From: Kitasatospora sp. NA04385
Lineage (GTDB): Bacteria; Actinomycetota; Actinomycetes; Streptomycetales; Streptomycetaceae
DNA: 64,000 nucleotides
Assembly (NCBI RefSeq): GCF_013364235.1
Contig: NZ_CP054919.1
Location: forward strand, 5,839,156 to 5,903,155
Direction of reading: 5' to 3'
In this document: piece after piece, positions 1 to 10,541 of the stretch
How positions within the stretch are numbered: the stretch's first letter is position 1
Layout: every line of letters begins with the position of its first letter
Position numbers and translations under genes: made by a program
Notes under the pieces: generated by a model
The model's input: only the letters and a program-made list of their open reading frames with translations
Databases searched by the model: none
What the model was told of the DNA's origin: nothing

Positions 1-261
1 CGGCTCCGGTCCCCGTCCCCTTCCGCTCCGGCCCGGAAGCGGCCCCGCCCCGCCGCGACCGGCACGGTCACCCGCGCGCCCGCCCGCGCGCCCGCCGGGG
101 CGGCGAGCGCGGCCCCGCCGGGCGGCGTTCCGGACGTGGACGGCGGCAGGGCGTGGGAGATCGCCGACTCCGCGGTGGGCCTGTTCCTCGCACCCGGGCG
201 CACCGCGGCCGGCGCACCGGGGTCGGGCGGGCCGGGGCCGGGCGGGCCGGGACACCGGTAG
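1..261 (+). CDS. C-terminal end of an unrecognised protein (partial)
   Basis: A reading frame open from the window edge ends at TAG 259-261. Nearly every codon ends in G or C, as in real genes of this organism, and it ends where the tandem repeat begins. The tail is rich in Ala, Arg, Pro and Gly, with one ordinary-looking stretch (VPDVDGGRAWEIADSAVGLF) before a Gly/Pro-rich end. No domain is recognisable from 86 residues. The start lies outside the window. Confidence 0.45.
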   Translation, partial: RLRSPSPSAPARKRPRPAATGTVTRAPARAPAGAASAAPPGGVPDVDGGRAWEIADSAVGLFLAPGRTAAGAPGSGGPGPGGPGHR

Positions 262-270
262 CGGCGAGCG

Positions 271-620
271 CCCCGGCGTCCTGGCCTCCGGCGTCCTGGC
301 CTCTGGTGTTTCCGCCCCGGCGTTCCGCCCCGGCGTCCTGGCCTCCGGCGTTCCGCCCCGGCGTCCTGGCCTCCGGCGTTCCGCCCCGGCGTCCTGGCCT
401 CCGGCGTTCCGCCCCGGCGTCCTGGCCTCCGGCGTTCCGCCCCGGCGTCCTGGCCTCCGGCGTTCCGCCCCGGCGTCCTGGCCTCCGGCGTTCCGCCCCG
501 GCGTCCTGGCCTCCGGTGTTTCCGCCCCGGCGTCCCGGCCTCCGGTGTTTCCGCCCCGGCGTCCCGGCCTCCGGTGTTTCCGCCCCGGCGTCCCGGCCTC
601 CGGTGTTTTCGCCCCGGCGT
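271..620. repeat. 28-29 bp tandem repeat, about 12 copies
   Basis: Between the end of the partial gene and the 3' end of the MFS gene lie about twelve head-to-tail copies of a GC-rich unit alternating GCGTCCTGGCCTCCG and GCGTTCCGCCCCG. The central copies have period 28 and are almost identical. The last copies are 29 bp, with TCCCGG and GGTGTTT variants. There is no unique sequence between copies, so this is a minisatellite-like tract and not a CRISPR array. Frames through it give only Pro/Arg/Ala repeats and are unlikely to be coding. Confidence 0.9.
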
Positions 621-667
621 CAACGCGGATCCGGCCACCGGCGGGTGAACGGCCGGAGGGTCCCGGG

Positions 668-1993
668 TCAGTGGGGGCGGCGCAGGACGGTGGTGGCCAG
701 GGCGAGGGCGGCGGTGGCGGCGGTGAGGGCGAAGGCGGTGACGGCGGGGAGGAGGCCGTAGGCGCGGACCAGGGCGCCGACGGCGATGATCGGGGCGGAG
801 GAGCCCAGGTAGACGATCACCCAGAGGGCGGAGAGCTCGCTGCCGCGGCGGGCCGGGTCGAGGGCGGCGACGGCGGCGGTGAACAGGGAGCGGAAGGCGA
901 TGCCCTGGCTGACGCCGGCCAGCACGCTGCCGACGAACAGCAGGGCGGGGGTGCCGGTGGCGGCGGCTGTGGTGAGCAGGCCCAGGCCCGCGGCCAGGCC
1001 GGTCAGGCCGCCGGCGACCACCACCCGGTCGGAGGTCGGCGGGACGAGCAGCTGGGCGGCGGCCGAGGAGCCCAGCAGCAGGGCGGCGACGGCCGCGCCC
1101 GCCATCGGGGAGCGGGTGTGCAGCAGGGAGGCGGAGAACGCGGGGGCGAGCGCCAGGTAGACGCCGAAGACCGCGTACGAGACGAAGCCCGCGGCGGCGG
1201 CGAGCAGGAACTCGCGGCGCCCGGCGCGCGGCAGCTGCAGCCGCTGCGGCCGCAGGTGGGCGGGGGTGGTGACGCGCGGCGGGGAGGCCGGGGGGCGGAC
1301 CGAGCCGGGCATCCGCGGGTGCACCAGGGCCAGCGGCACGCACAGCGCCAGCAGCGCGACGGCGTGCGGCAGGAACGGGCCGAGCAGCGGCTTCGCGTCG
1401 TCGGTGAGCGCGGCGCCGACCAGCGGGCCGAGCGCGACGCCGCCCGCCGAACAGGCCAGGGTGAGCTTGGCGGCCAGCGTGGGGCGGTCCGGCAGCAGGT
1501 CGCCGAGGGCGGCGCCCGCCGCGCCGGTGGACAGGCCGACCGCGACGCCCTGCACGGCCCGGCCGGCGGCCAGCTGCCAGAACGACCCGGCGGTGGCGAA
1601 CACCGCGTCCCCGGCGGCGGCCAGCGCCACCGCGGGCAGGATCAGGGCGCGCCGCCCCAAGTGGTCCGACCAGTGGCCGACCGCGGCCAGCACCGGGACC
1701 AGCGCGAACACGTAGACCGTGAACAGGACGGTGGTGTCCAGCGGGTTCAGCCCGAGGCGCTGTTGCAGCACCGGGTAGAGCGGGGTGGCGAGGTTCGCGC
1801 CGATCAGCATCAGCAGCAGGGCGGCGGCCACCAGGCCGACGCGGATGCCGCGCAGCGCGTTCCAGCGGCTGATCGCGGCGAGCTGGAGCTGCTTGCGGGG
1901 AGCGAGCTCCAGGGGGAGCAGGGCCTCCGACAGTCGGCGGCCGGCGTACTGAGCGGTGCTCAGGCCGGGGCCGGCGGGGGAGAGGTCCGCCAT
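668..1993 (-). CDS. MFS transporter, probable drug or metabolite exporter
   Basis: A 441-aa major facilitator protein. A cytoplasmic head of about 50 residues is followed by roughly 12 hydrophobic helices. The loop GHWSDHLGRRALI fits the MFS motif A (GxxxDRxGRR) between helices 2 and 3. ATG 1993 is chosen because CAGGAGAC sits about 8 bases upstream; frames open further upstream have no ribosome site. It stands alone, with 377 bases to the divergent gene. Substrate cannot be told from sequence; an efflux role is inferred from the family. Confidence 0.85.
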   Translation of the reverse strand: MADLSPAGPGLSTAQYAGRRLSEALLPLELAPRKQLQLAAISRWNALRGIRVGLVAAALLLMLIGANLATPLYPVLQQRLGLNPLDTTVLFTVYVFALVPVLAAVGHWSDHLGRRALILPAVALAAAGDAVFATAGSFWQLAAGRAVQGVAVGLSTGAAGAALGDLLPDRPTLAAKLTLACSAGGVALGPLVGAALTDDAKPLLGPFLPHAVALLALCVPLALVHPRMPGSVRPPASPPRVTTPAHLRPQRLQLPRAGRREFLLAAAAGFVSYAVFGVYLALAPAFSASLLHTRSPMAGAAVAALLLGSSAAAQLLVPPTSDRVVVAGGLTGLAAGLGLLTTAAATGTPALLFVGSVLAGVSQGIAFRSLFTAAVAALDPARRGSELSALWVIVYLGSSAPIIAVGALVRAYGLLPAVTAFALTAATAALALATTVLRRPH

Positions 1994-2177
1994 GGCAGGG
2001 GTCTCCTGGTGTGGCCGGGCGCCGTCGGGCACGGCCGGGCCAGGGGTGTGGCGGCGCGGGCCGGACGGTGCGGGTGTGCACGTGGTACGTGGAGCGCGGA
2101 GCGCCGTCGCTCCGGGTCCCGGGGCGTGCGCGCGGGGGTGGTGCGCGTCGCCCACCGAAGGATACGTGCCGCCGGGC

Positions 2178-2257
2178 ACTCGTTCGGACGCACCGCCCCA
2201 CTCGTTCGGGCGGACGACCCCGCAGCTCAGGCGTTCGTCCCCGGCGGCCGATACGCT
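2178..2257. promoter_or_regulatory. Intergenic control region with 22-bp-spaced direct repeats
   Basis: The 377-base gap between the divergent MFS gene and the gene at 2371 holds two exact copies of ACTCGTTCGG at 2178-2187 and 2200-2209. They are 22 bp apart start to start, two helical turns, with a looser third copy (GGCGTTCGTC, 2230-2239). A -10-like TACGCT lies at 2252-2257. Equal spacing suggests a regulator or sigma-factor site; the protein is unknown. Nothing else was recognised in the gap. Confidence 0.35.
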
Positions 2258-2370
2258 GGGTTGACGGGCCGACACGCACGGCCCGCACCGCCGCTCCCCG
2301 CGTCCGCCGCCCCGGGCGGGCCGCCCACCGGACGGCGGTGCCCTGCGACGCACCCGGGAGAACGCGCGCG

Positions 2371-3957
2371 ATGGCCGGACGCAGCCGTAACACCCCTGAT
2401 CAGCAGCCGTCGGAGACCGAGGGACTGCTGCCCGCCGACTACGACCTCGCCGACCTGTACGGCGCGCAGAGCGGCGACGAGGACCCCGACGACACGGCCG
2501 TCCTGATCCCGCCGATCGCCCTCCCCGAGGACGCCGAGCTGGCCGCCGCCGCGCTCGCCGTCCCGCTGATCTCCCAGGTCGTCGCGCTGGCCCGCTGGAT
2601 CGCCCCGCACCGCGAGGTCGACGAGCACGGGGACCTCGGCGAGGAGGACCGGGTCCGGGCGGCCCGGATGCTCGGCGCGCAGGACCCGGACGAGGACGAC
2701 GTGGTCGAGGCGATGCGGGCCTGGGCGCTGGCCTGCGACCTCGACCTGGTGGAGACCGGCACCACCGACGAGGGCGCGCACGTCGCCATCCCGGGCCCCG
2801 ACCTGGACGCCGTCGAGGCCGGCGAGCCCGCCGCCGTGCTGGGCCTGTGGTTCGAGGCCGCGGAGTTGGTGCGCGAGCTGGCCGCCGAGGCCGAGTCGGT
2901 CGACCCCGAGGTGGTCGAGGGCAGCGCGGACGACGACTCCGAGGGCCTGGCCGAGGTCGAGGACGCCCGCGAGCAGGCCGCCGAGATCCTCGACGAGGCG
3001 CTGCACGTCCTGTACGAGGCCACCGCGTTCGCCGAGCCCGGCGCCGAGACCGTCCCGCTGGGCGTGCTGGCCGCGCTGCTGGTCGTGCCCGACGGGCAGG
3101 AGCCGGACGAGGAGATGCTCGGCGAGATCACCGACCTGATGGTCGTCCTCGACCCGATGCTCGGCGACCTCGCCGAACTCGGCCTGCTCGAACACCGCCC
3201 GATCGACCCCGACCTGTTCGAGGAGGGGGAGGGCGCGGAGGCGGCCGAGCCGGTGGACACCGACCGGCCGCTCACCGACGAGGACGCCGCCCGCTTCGGC
3301 ACCGTCCGGCTCACCCCGCTCGGCCAGTACGCGGTGCGCGAGTGGCTGCTCGCCGACGGCTACGACGCCCCGCTCATCGGCGACCTCGCCGACCAGGACG
3401 GGCCCGCGCTGCTGCGCTCCCTGGCCGAGAACGGCCAGCTGTTCGCCGAGCCCGAGCTGAAGGCCTGGGCCGCCGCCCGGGCCCCGCAGGACGCCGCCCG
3501 CGAGCTGCTGGCCGGGGCCCGCGGCCACGACGCGCAGTCGCCGGTCCGCCGGTACTACTGCGCGCTGGGCCTCAACGAGATCGGCGCGGACGCCTCGCCC
3601 GCGGTGCTGGAGGCCGTCGACGACCCGGAGCTGGGCGGGCTGGCCCGCGAGTGGCTGCGGGCCCGGGGCGCGGACGTCGCCGCGGCGGAGCGCGAGGTCG
3701 CGCTCTGGCGGGTGGTCGACTCGATGGCCGCCGTCATGCTGATCACCGCCGGGGAGGGCGGCCGGCTGCAGTCGCTGGTCGCCGACCTGCCGGTCACCGA
3801 CAACCCGGCCAGCTACTTCGGCGAGGTCTGGCGGGTGCCGCACCCCATGACGGTGGAGGTGCTGGAGGCGGTCGGCGAACTGCACCTGGACCGCAAGGTC
3901 GCCAAGGAGGCCAGGCGGGCGGCGGTCAAGGCCCGCTCGCTGCGGGCGCAAGGGTAG
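2371..3957 (+). CDS. Uncharacterised acidic actinobacterial protein
   Basis: A 528-aa protein starting at ATG 2371 after GGGAGAA. The first two thirds are strongly acidic, with many Asp and Glu. Around residue 310 it has LTPLGQYAVREWLLADGYDAP, which resembles the tail of a winged-helix fold, followed by an Ala/Leu helical region that could be a HEAT-like repeat (about residues 360-430). No signal peptide or membrane segment. I recognise it only as a conserved Streptomyces-type hypothetical and assign no function. Confidence 0.8.
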   Translation: MAGRSRNTPDQQPSETEGLLPADYDLADLYGAQSGDEDPDDTAVLIPPIALPEDAELAAAALAVPLISQVVALARWIAPHREVDEHGDLGEEDRVRAARMLGAQDPDEDDVVEAMRAWALACDLDLVETGTTDEGAHVAIPGPDLDAVEAGEPAAVLGLWFEAAELVRELAAEAESVDPEVVEGSADDDSEGLAEVEDAREQAAEILDEALHVLYEATAFAEPGAETVPLGVLAALLVVPDGQEPDEEMLGEITDLMVVLDPMLGDLAELGLLEHRPIDPDLFEEGEGAEAAEPVDTDRPLTDEDAARFGTVRLTPLGQYAVREWLLADGYDAPLIGDLADQDGPALLRSLAENGQLFAEPELKAWAAARAPQDAARELLAGARGHDAQSPVRRYYCALGLNEIGADASPAVLEAVDDPELGGLAREWLRARGADVAAAEREVALWRVVDSMAAVMLITAGEGGRLQSLVADLPVTDNPASYFGEVWRVPHPMTVEVLEAVGELHLDRKVAKEARRAAVKARSLRAQG

Positions 3958-4058
3958 GGCGGCGGCCCCGGCCGCGCCGACCTGATGGCTCGACAGGTTC
4001 GTTGGGCCGTAAGGTAAGGCGGCGTTGGAGTGGCGAGCGGCCGGGGGTGCGGCGAGGG

Positions 4059-5171
4059 ATGAAGTGGCAGCGCACGGGCGGGGCTTGGGACCTCGAAGCG
4101 GTGTACTCGGATCAGGAGGCGTACGGCCGGCGGTTGCTGGCCGGGGCCGGCTTCCCGGTGTTCGGGTGGGTGCATCCGGCCGGCGGGGTCCCCGGGTGGG
4201 ACGTGCTGGCCTCGTACGAGGTCCGCGACGGGGAACTGGAGTCGGTGGAGACCAGGTCGGGTGACTGGAGCTCGTCGCAGGGCCCGTACGTGACGGTGCG
4301 GACGTACCGGCCCGGGGCCGGGTCGGCCGTGCTGCCGCCCGACCTGGAGGACGCGGTCGAGGACGAGCGCGACCGGGTCTACGAGCACCTGGGCGTCGAC
4401 GAGGGCGACACCGCCGGAAGGGTCCGGGCGCTGCGCGAGTGGATCACCGTGGACGGCGAGCCGCACGCGGTGCAGGTCCACGAGGACTCGCGGACCGGCG
4501 CCGGACACGGCACGGTGTGGGCCGGGCGGCTGCGGGTGGACGGGGCGACGGTGACGGTGACCGGGCGCGGCGTCCCGCCCGGGTCGGTGGAGCTGCGCCG
4601 GATCTCCGACTTCGAGCGGTACATCGTCGGCCGGACGGCGATGCTGCGGCAGGTCGCCGCGCTGCAGGCGGGCCGCCGGCCCGCCGCGCCGGAGCCGGAG
4701 CCCGCCGAGCTGGGCCTGCGGGCCCACCGCGAGCTGGTCGAGCAGGCGATCGCCCGGGCGGCGGCCGTGGTCGCGCAGCTGCGGGCCGGGCACTCGGCCC
4801 GGCTGCCCCGGCACCTGCGGGGCGAGCAGCGGCAGAACCAGTGGGAGACGGCGGTGCGCCAGCAGATGCGGCTGGCGTCGGAGACCCGGGAGGAGGCCGA
4901 CGAGGCGGTCACCTCGATGGTCAACCACCTGAGCCGGCTGGCCCACCACGCGGAGTGGGTGAGCGGCACCGCGGAGGGCGCGGCCGCCGTGGAGGAGGTC
5001 GTCCGGTACACGGCGTTCGCCAGCGAGGTGCCGAGCCTGCCCGCGCAGCGGGCCTGGGAGCGGCTGTGGGCGGGCGGCACGCCGGAGCTGCCGTCGGGCA
5101 CCGAGGACGCCTGGCTGACCGCCTGGGAGCAGTGGCGGGTCGAGCGCACCCAGCACGGGGCGCGGCGGTAG
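4059..5171 (+). CDS. Uncharacterised protein with C-terminal helical region
   Basis: A 370-aa protein, 101 bases after the previous gene. The start is ATG 4059 with GGCGAGGG just upstream; the long open frame further upstream overlaps the preceding gene out of frame. The N-terminal half is rich in beta-type Gly/Val/Trp sequence, and residues about 215-330 are a charged Ala/Arg/Glu helical stretch that may form a coiled coil. No catalytic motif, signal peptide or membrane span was seen. Function unknown. Confidence 0.75.
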   Translation: MKWQRTGGAWDLEAVYSDQEAYGRRLLAGAGFPVFGWVHPAGGVPGWDVLASYEVRDGELESVETRSGDWSSSQGPYVTVRTYRPGAGSAVLPPDLEDAVEDERDRVYEHLGVDEGDTAGRVRALREWITVDGEPHAVQVHEDSRTGAGHGTVWAGRLRVDGATVTVTGRGVPPGSVELRRISDFERYIVGRTAMLRQVAALQAGRRPAAPEPEPAELGLRAHRELVEQAIARAAAVVAQLRAGHSARLPRHLRGEQRQNQWETAVRQQMRLASETREEADEAVTSMVNHLSRLAHHAEWVSGTAEGAAAVEEVVRYTAFASEVPSLPAQRAWERLWAGGTPELPSGTEDAWLTAWEQWRVERTQHGARR

Positions 5172-5213
5172 GCGGGCCCGACGGGCGGCAGGTCGGCCCT
5201 TCGGTAAAGGGAA

Positions 5214-5286
5214 GGTCATCGGGTGTTCTATGGTCGGTAAATCGGCACGCTGACGCCGTGTCCGATTCACGCGCGGTTCACGTGCG
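5214..5286 (+). promoter_or_regulatory. Candidate PHO box (PhoP site) before the phoX-like gene
   Basis: Two adjacent 11-mers, ATTCACGCGCG (5265-5275) and GTTCACGTGCG (5276-5286), form a direct repeat that closely fits the Streptomyces PHO-box unit G(G/T)TCAYYYR(G/C)G; the second differs at one position. A further unit, GGTCATCGGGT, lies at 5214-5224. The site is 54 bases before the start codon of a secreted phosphatase, the expected setting for phosphate-starvation control. The consensus is quoted from memory of the PhoP literature. Confidence 0.5.
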
Positions 5287-5339
5287 GCCCGGAATCTTTC
5301 GGTCACCGAAGCTCACCCCCTCCTCCAGGAGTGACCGCC

Positions 5340-6857
5340 ATGTCGCTGTCCCGTCGGGACTTCGTGAACCGTTCGACCGTCCTCGGGGCAGGTGTCCTGA
5401 TCGCCGGCAGCGCCGAGGTGCTGGCCACCGCCCCCGGCGCGATCGCCGCCCCGGCGGGCGGGGACGCCGCCGTCGCCAAGGGCGGGCACACCGCGGTCGG
5501 CTACGGCGAGCTGGTCTCCGACCCGAAGGGCCTGCTGGCGCTGCCGAAGGGCTTCTCGTACGAGGTCGTCACGCACTCCGGCCGGACCACCCTGGTCACC
5601 GGCGAGACCACCCCCAGCAACCACGACGGCACCGCCGCGTTCGAGGGCCGCCACGGGGCGACCCTGCTGGTCAACAACCACGAGCTGGCCGGCCCGCGGG
5701 CCAACTGGCCGCACCCGGTGCCGCTGCTGGAGGGCCACGTCTACGACCCGGCGGCGGCCGGCGGCTGCACCGTCGTCGAGGTCTCCGGCCACGGTGACGG
5801 CCACGGCCACGGTGACGGCCACGACCACGGCCGGGGCGACGACCACGACCGGGGCCACGGCCACGGCCGCCGCCAGGTCCGCGAGTGGGTCGGCATCGCC
5901 GGCACCGCCACCAACTGCGCCGGTGGCGCCACCCCGTGGGGCACCTGGCTGACCTGCGAGGAGACCGAGGACAAGGCCGGGACCAACGGCTTCACCAAGG
6001 ACCACGGCTACGTCTTCGAGGTCGACCCGCACGACCAGGACGCCAACCGGAACCCGCAGCCGATCAAGGCGCTCGGCCGGTTCGCCCACGAGGCCGTCGT
6101 CATCGACGAGAGGCGCGGCCACGCCTACCTGACCGAGGACGCCGCCAAGCCCAACGGCCTGTTCTACCGCTGGACCCCGCCGGCCGGCTTCCGGCACGGC
6201 AGGGGCCGGCTGCGCACCCTGGCCGCCGACGCCGGCGTGCTGGAGGCGCTGAAGGCGTTCGACTCCCGGGGCAAGCTGGTCGACGACCTGTCCCGGGCCA
6301 CCAAGCCCGGCACCACGTACGGCGCCGACTGGGTCAAGGTGCAGGACCGCGACGCCCGCACCACCTCGATCCGCAAGCAGTTCAAGGACGGCGAGATCAC
6401 CCGGGCCCGCAAGCTGGAGGGCATGTGGTGGGGCGACAACGGCATCTACTTCGTCTCCTCCTTCGCCCGTGAGGAGTCGCCGCTCCCGCACGACGGGCAG
6501 GTCTGGTTCTACGACCCGGCCCGGCGCACCCTGACCCTGAAGGTCATCCTCGGCGTCAACGACGAGATCTGGACCGACCAGGGCAACTTCGACGGCCCCG
6601 ACAACATCACCGTCTCGCCCCACGGCGGCCTGATCATCGCCGAGGACGGCAACGGCCTCCAGCACCTGTTCGGCACCACCTCGGACGGGCGGACGTACGC
6701 GCTGGCGCGCAACGAGCTCAACAACGGCACCGCGCAGGAGCCGGAGTTCAGCGAGTTCACCGGCGTGACCTTCTCGCCCGACGGGCGGACGCTGTTCGCG
6801 AACATCCAGGAGCCGGGCATCATGCTGGCGATCACCGGTCCGTGGCACCGGATGTGA
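5340..6857 (+). CDS. phoX: PhoX-type alkaline phosphatase (DUF839), Tat-exported
   Basis: A 505-aa protein of the PhoX/DUF839 family, calcium/iron phosphatases that release phosphate from organic esters outside the cell. The N-terminus has a twin-arginine signal (SLSRRDFVNRS, then a hydrophobic stretch ending near Ala-Ala). Family-like segments include NNHELAG, WLTCEETED, GRFAHEA, WWGDNGIYF and DNITVSPHGGLIIAEDG. ATG 5340 fits AGGAG at 8 bases; an in-frame GTG at 5331 overlaps that site. Residues about 149-178 are an unusual run of Gly-His-Asp repeats that could bind metal. PHO-box-like repeats upstream suggest PhoP control. It appears monocistronic. Confidence 0.88.
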   Translation: MSLSRRDFVNRSTVLGAGVLIAGSAEVLATAPGAIAAPAGGDAAVAKGGHTAVGYGELVSDPKGLLALPKGFSYEVVTHSGRTTLVTGETTPSNHDGTAAFEGRHGATLLVNNHELAGPRANWPHPVPLLEGHVYDPAAAGGCTVVEVSGHGDGHGHGDGHDHGRGDDHDRGHGHGRRQVREWVGIAGTATNCAGGATPWGTWLTCEETEDKAGTNGFTKDHGYVFEVDPHDQDANRNPQPIKALGRFAHEAVVIDERRGHAYLTEDAAKPNGLFYRWTPPAGFRHGRGRLRTLAADAGVLEALKAFDSRGKLVDDLSRATKPGTTYGADWVKVQDRDARTTSIRKQFKDGEITRARKLEGMWWGDNGIYFVSSFAREESPLPHDGQVWFYDPARRTLTLKVILGVNDEIWTDQGNFDGPDNITVSPHGGLIIAEDGNGLQHLFGTTSDGRTYALARNELNNGTAQEPEFSEFTGVTFSPDGRTLFANIQEPGIMLAITGPWHRM

Positions 6858-6872
6858 CGCACCGTTGAGGTC

Positions 6873-6919
6873 CGCCCGGGAGCCGGTGGCCGCCCGGGCG
6901 GGCCCCGCTGTCGGCGGGG
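6873..6919. terminator. Paired hairpins between convergent genes
   Basis: Two inverted repeats fill the gap between the phosphatase and the convergent regulator: CGCCCGGG (6873-6880) with CCCGGGCG (6893-6900), and CCCCGC (6903-6908) with GCGGGG (6914-6919). Neither has a T run, which is usual for Streptomyces terminators. Likely bidirectional. Confidence 0.5.
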
Positions 6920-8533
6920 TCAGTGCTCGGACAGCCGCAGTTGGAGCATGGCGAGCAGGCGCTGCTGGGGCTGGGCCAGGTCGAGGCCGGTGAGCTGCTC
7001 GGCCCTGCGCACCCGGTAGCGCAGGGTGTTGGGGTGGATGTGCAGGGCGTCCGCGGCGGTGCGGACCTCGCCGAGGGCGTCGAGGTAGGCGAGCACGGAC
7101 TCGGCCAGGCGGGTGTGGTGGCGGGCGTCGTAGGCGGTGAGCGCGGTCAGCCGGGGGTCGCGCAGTTCCGGCCGGTCCTGGAGCAGGGCGAGGACCTCGG
7201 AGACCAGCACCTCGGCCTGGACGTCCTGGAGCGCAGCGACGTCCGGGACGACGCCGCCGCGGCCCATCGCGTCGAGGATCCGGTCGGCCTGGGCGCGGGA
7301 GGCGGGGACGTCGGCGAGGCCGGGCACGGTGGGGCCGATCGCGGCCCGCAGCGGGATGGAGAGGTGGTCGCGGGCGGCGTCGACGGTCTCCTGCGTCCAG
7401 TCGCGCAGGGTGGCGGCCGGCAGGCCGGGCGGGAGTTCGGGCAGCAGGACGTAGACCCGGGAGTCGACCGGGGCCAGCAGGGCGCCGCGGTGCCGGGCGG
7501 CGGTGTGCACCGAGATCAGGCCGGTGACCTCGTCCCGGGAGAGTTCGGCGTCCCGGCCGTCGGTGGCGGCGGGGGCGTAGGCGAGGACGGTGGCCGGGCG
7601 GCGCAGGTCCAGGCCGAGGTGGGTGGCCAGCGACTGCGGGCCGGTGGAGCCCTCCAGCAGGCCGGTCAGCAGGGTCTGGGTGAGCCGGGTGTCCGCCGAC
7701 AACTCCCGTCGGCGGCGCACCAGTTGGCCGGCCGCGACCCGGGCGGCGCCGACCAGGGCCTGCTCGGCGGTGTCGGTCAGCGGGCGGGAGCCCTCCTGCA
7801 CCCAGATGGTGCCGAGCGGCTGCGCGCCGGAGCGGATCGCGATCGCCAGCCGGCGGCGGATGCCCAGCTCCGGGTGGGCGGCGATCTCGATCGCGCCCTC
7901 GGAGCCGCGCAGGTGCGAGAAGACGCCCCACTCGCGGAGCTTGGCGAGGTACGGCTCCGGGCCCTGCCGGCCCAGGATGGACAGCCGGCGCAGGTCGTCC
8001 ACCTCGTCGGTCTCCGAGGTGCGCGAGTACGCCAGCACCCGGCTGGAGGTGTCCTCGATCGAGACGATGCCGCCGGTGAGCACGGCGACGGTCTGGGCCA
8101 GCGAGAACAGGTCGCCGGTGGCGGGCCCGCCCGGGCCCGGGCCGTCGGCGCCCCCGGGGTCCTCCGCGCCGGACAGCAGGGTGCGGGCCAGCGAGTCGAG
8201 GTGCTCCCAGCGGGTCTCCCGGCGCACCGACAGCAGCGCCACGCCCGCCTCGGTGGCGGCCTCGCGCAGCGCGTCGGCCTGCCCCGGCCCGTCCAGCTTC
8301 ACGGCGACGGCGGCGGCCCGGGCCCGTCCGGCGGCGCGCAGCGCGGGCAGCGCGGCCCGGCCGCGGGCGCCGATGGCCAGCACGAGTTCGCCGGGGGCCG
8401 CGGTGGGCGGGTCCTCCGGGTCCAGGATCGACACGTGCCGGACCGGGACGTCCAGCCCGGCGGGCGCGGCCTGCAGCTCCACCAGGGGCTCGCCGAGCGA
8501 CATCAGCAGCTGGCGGAGCGGGAGGCCGGTCAT
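6920..8533 (-). CDS. PucR-family regulator of proline catabolism
   Basis: A 537-aa cytoplasmic regulator. Residues about 10-125 match the PucR N-terminal domain, the middle is the GGDEF-like region of this family, and the end holds the PucR-type helix-turn-helix (TAADALHIHPNTLRYRVRRAEQ). ATG 8533 follows GGAGGA at 8 bases. It is divergent from pruA and proline dehydrogenase, the usual position of the proline-responsive PucR-type activator in actinomycetes, so control of proline breakdown is inferred from context. The 14-bp repeats in the shared gap may be involved in binding. Confidence 0.85.
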   Translation of the reverse strand: MTGLPLRQLLMSLGEPLVELQAAPAGLDVPVRHVSILDPEDPPTAAPGELVLAIGARGRAALPALRAAGRARAAAVAVKLDGPGQADALREAATEAGVALLSVRRETRWEHLDSLARTLLSGAEDPGGADGPGPGGPATGDLFSLAQTVAVLTGGIVSIEDTSSRVLAYSRTSETDEVDDLRRLSILGRQGPEPYLAKLREWGVFSHLRGSEGAIEIAAHPELGIRRRLAIAIRSGAQPLGTIWVQEGSRPLTDTAEQALVGAARVAAGQLVRRRRELSADTRLTQTLLTGLLEGSTGPQSLATHLGLDLRRPATVLAYAPAATDGRDAELSRDEVTGLISVHTAARHRGALLAPVDSRVYVLLPELPPGLPAATLRDWTQETVDAARDHLSIPLRAAIGPTVPGLADVPASRAQADRILDAMGRGGVVPDVAALQDVQAEVLVSEVLALLQDRPELRDPRLTALTAYDARHHTRLAESVLAYLDALGEVRTAADALHIHPNTLRYRVRRAEQLTGLDLAQPQQRLLAMLQLRLSEH

Positions 8534-8575
8534 CGGCGGGGTCCTCCGTCGGGGCGAGCCGTGCAGGTCGGGTCG

Positions 8576-8617
8576 GGTTCGTCGGGTCGGGTTCGTCGGG
8601 TCGGGTTCGTCGGGTCG
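8576..8617. repeat. Three 14-bp direct repeats in the pucR-pruA gap
   Basis: GGTTCGTCGGGTCG occurs three times in exact tandem (8576-8589, 8590-8603, 8604-8617), with a partial copy just before. The tract lies 43 bases upstream of the regulator start and about 210 bases upstream of pruA. It could be an iterated regulator site or a simple replication-slippage tract. The rest of this 294-base gap holds no gene. Confidence 0.8.
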
Positions 8618-8827
8618 GACAAGACCCGGGGGCCGAGTTTAGCGAGCCGGACAGGGGAAGACGGCCGTGACCGGGGCGTGACGGTGTTCGTCCGGGCGGA
8701 CAACGGCGTGCGGGGGAATTTGGCGGTCCGGCCAACAGGAGCGGGCCGGAACGGGGAATAGCGTTACCTCCTGGCCGGTGTGCGACCCTCGCCGGCTTCC
8801 CATGACGAGAAGGAGAGCGTGCGCGCC

Positions 8828-10456
<1,629 letters not shown>

Positions 10457-10541
10457 CCGAGCCCCCTCGACGGCCGGCCACCACCCCCGGCCGGCCGTCC
10501 CCCTCTTCTTTCCAGCTGATCCGCTTCGCCGGGAGTCCACG

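Noticed and set aside
271..620. CRISPR array
   Set aside because: The 28-bp units are directly adjacent with no spacers, and no cas genes are present.
545..2506. Long Gly/Gln/Arg-rich open frame antisense to the MFS transporter
   Set aside because: Composition is that of a high-GC shadow frame; the opposite strand encodes a clear 12-helix MFS protein with a proper ribosome site.
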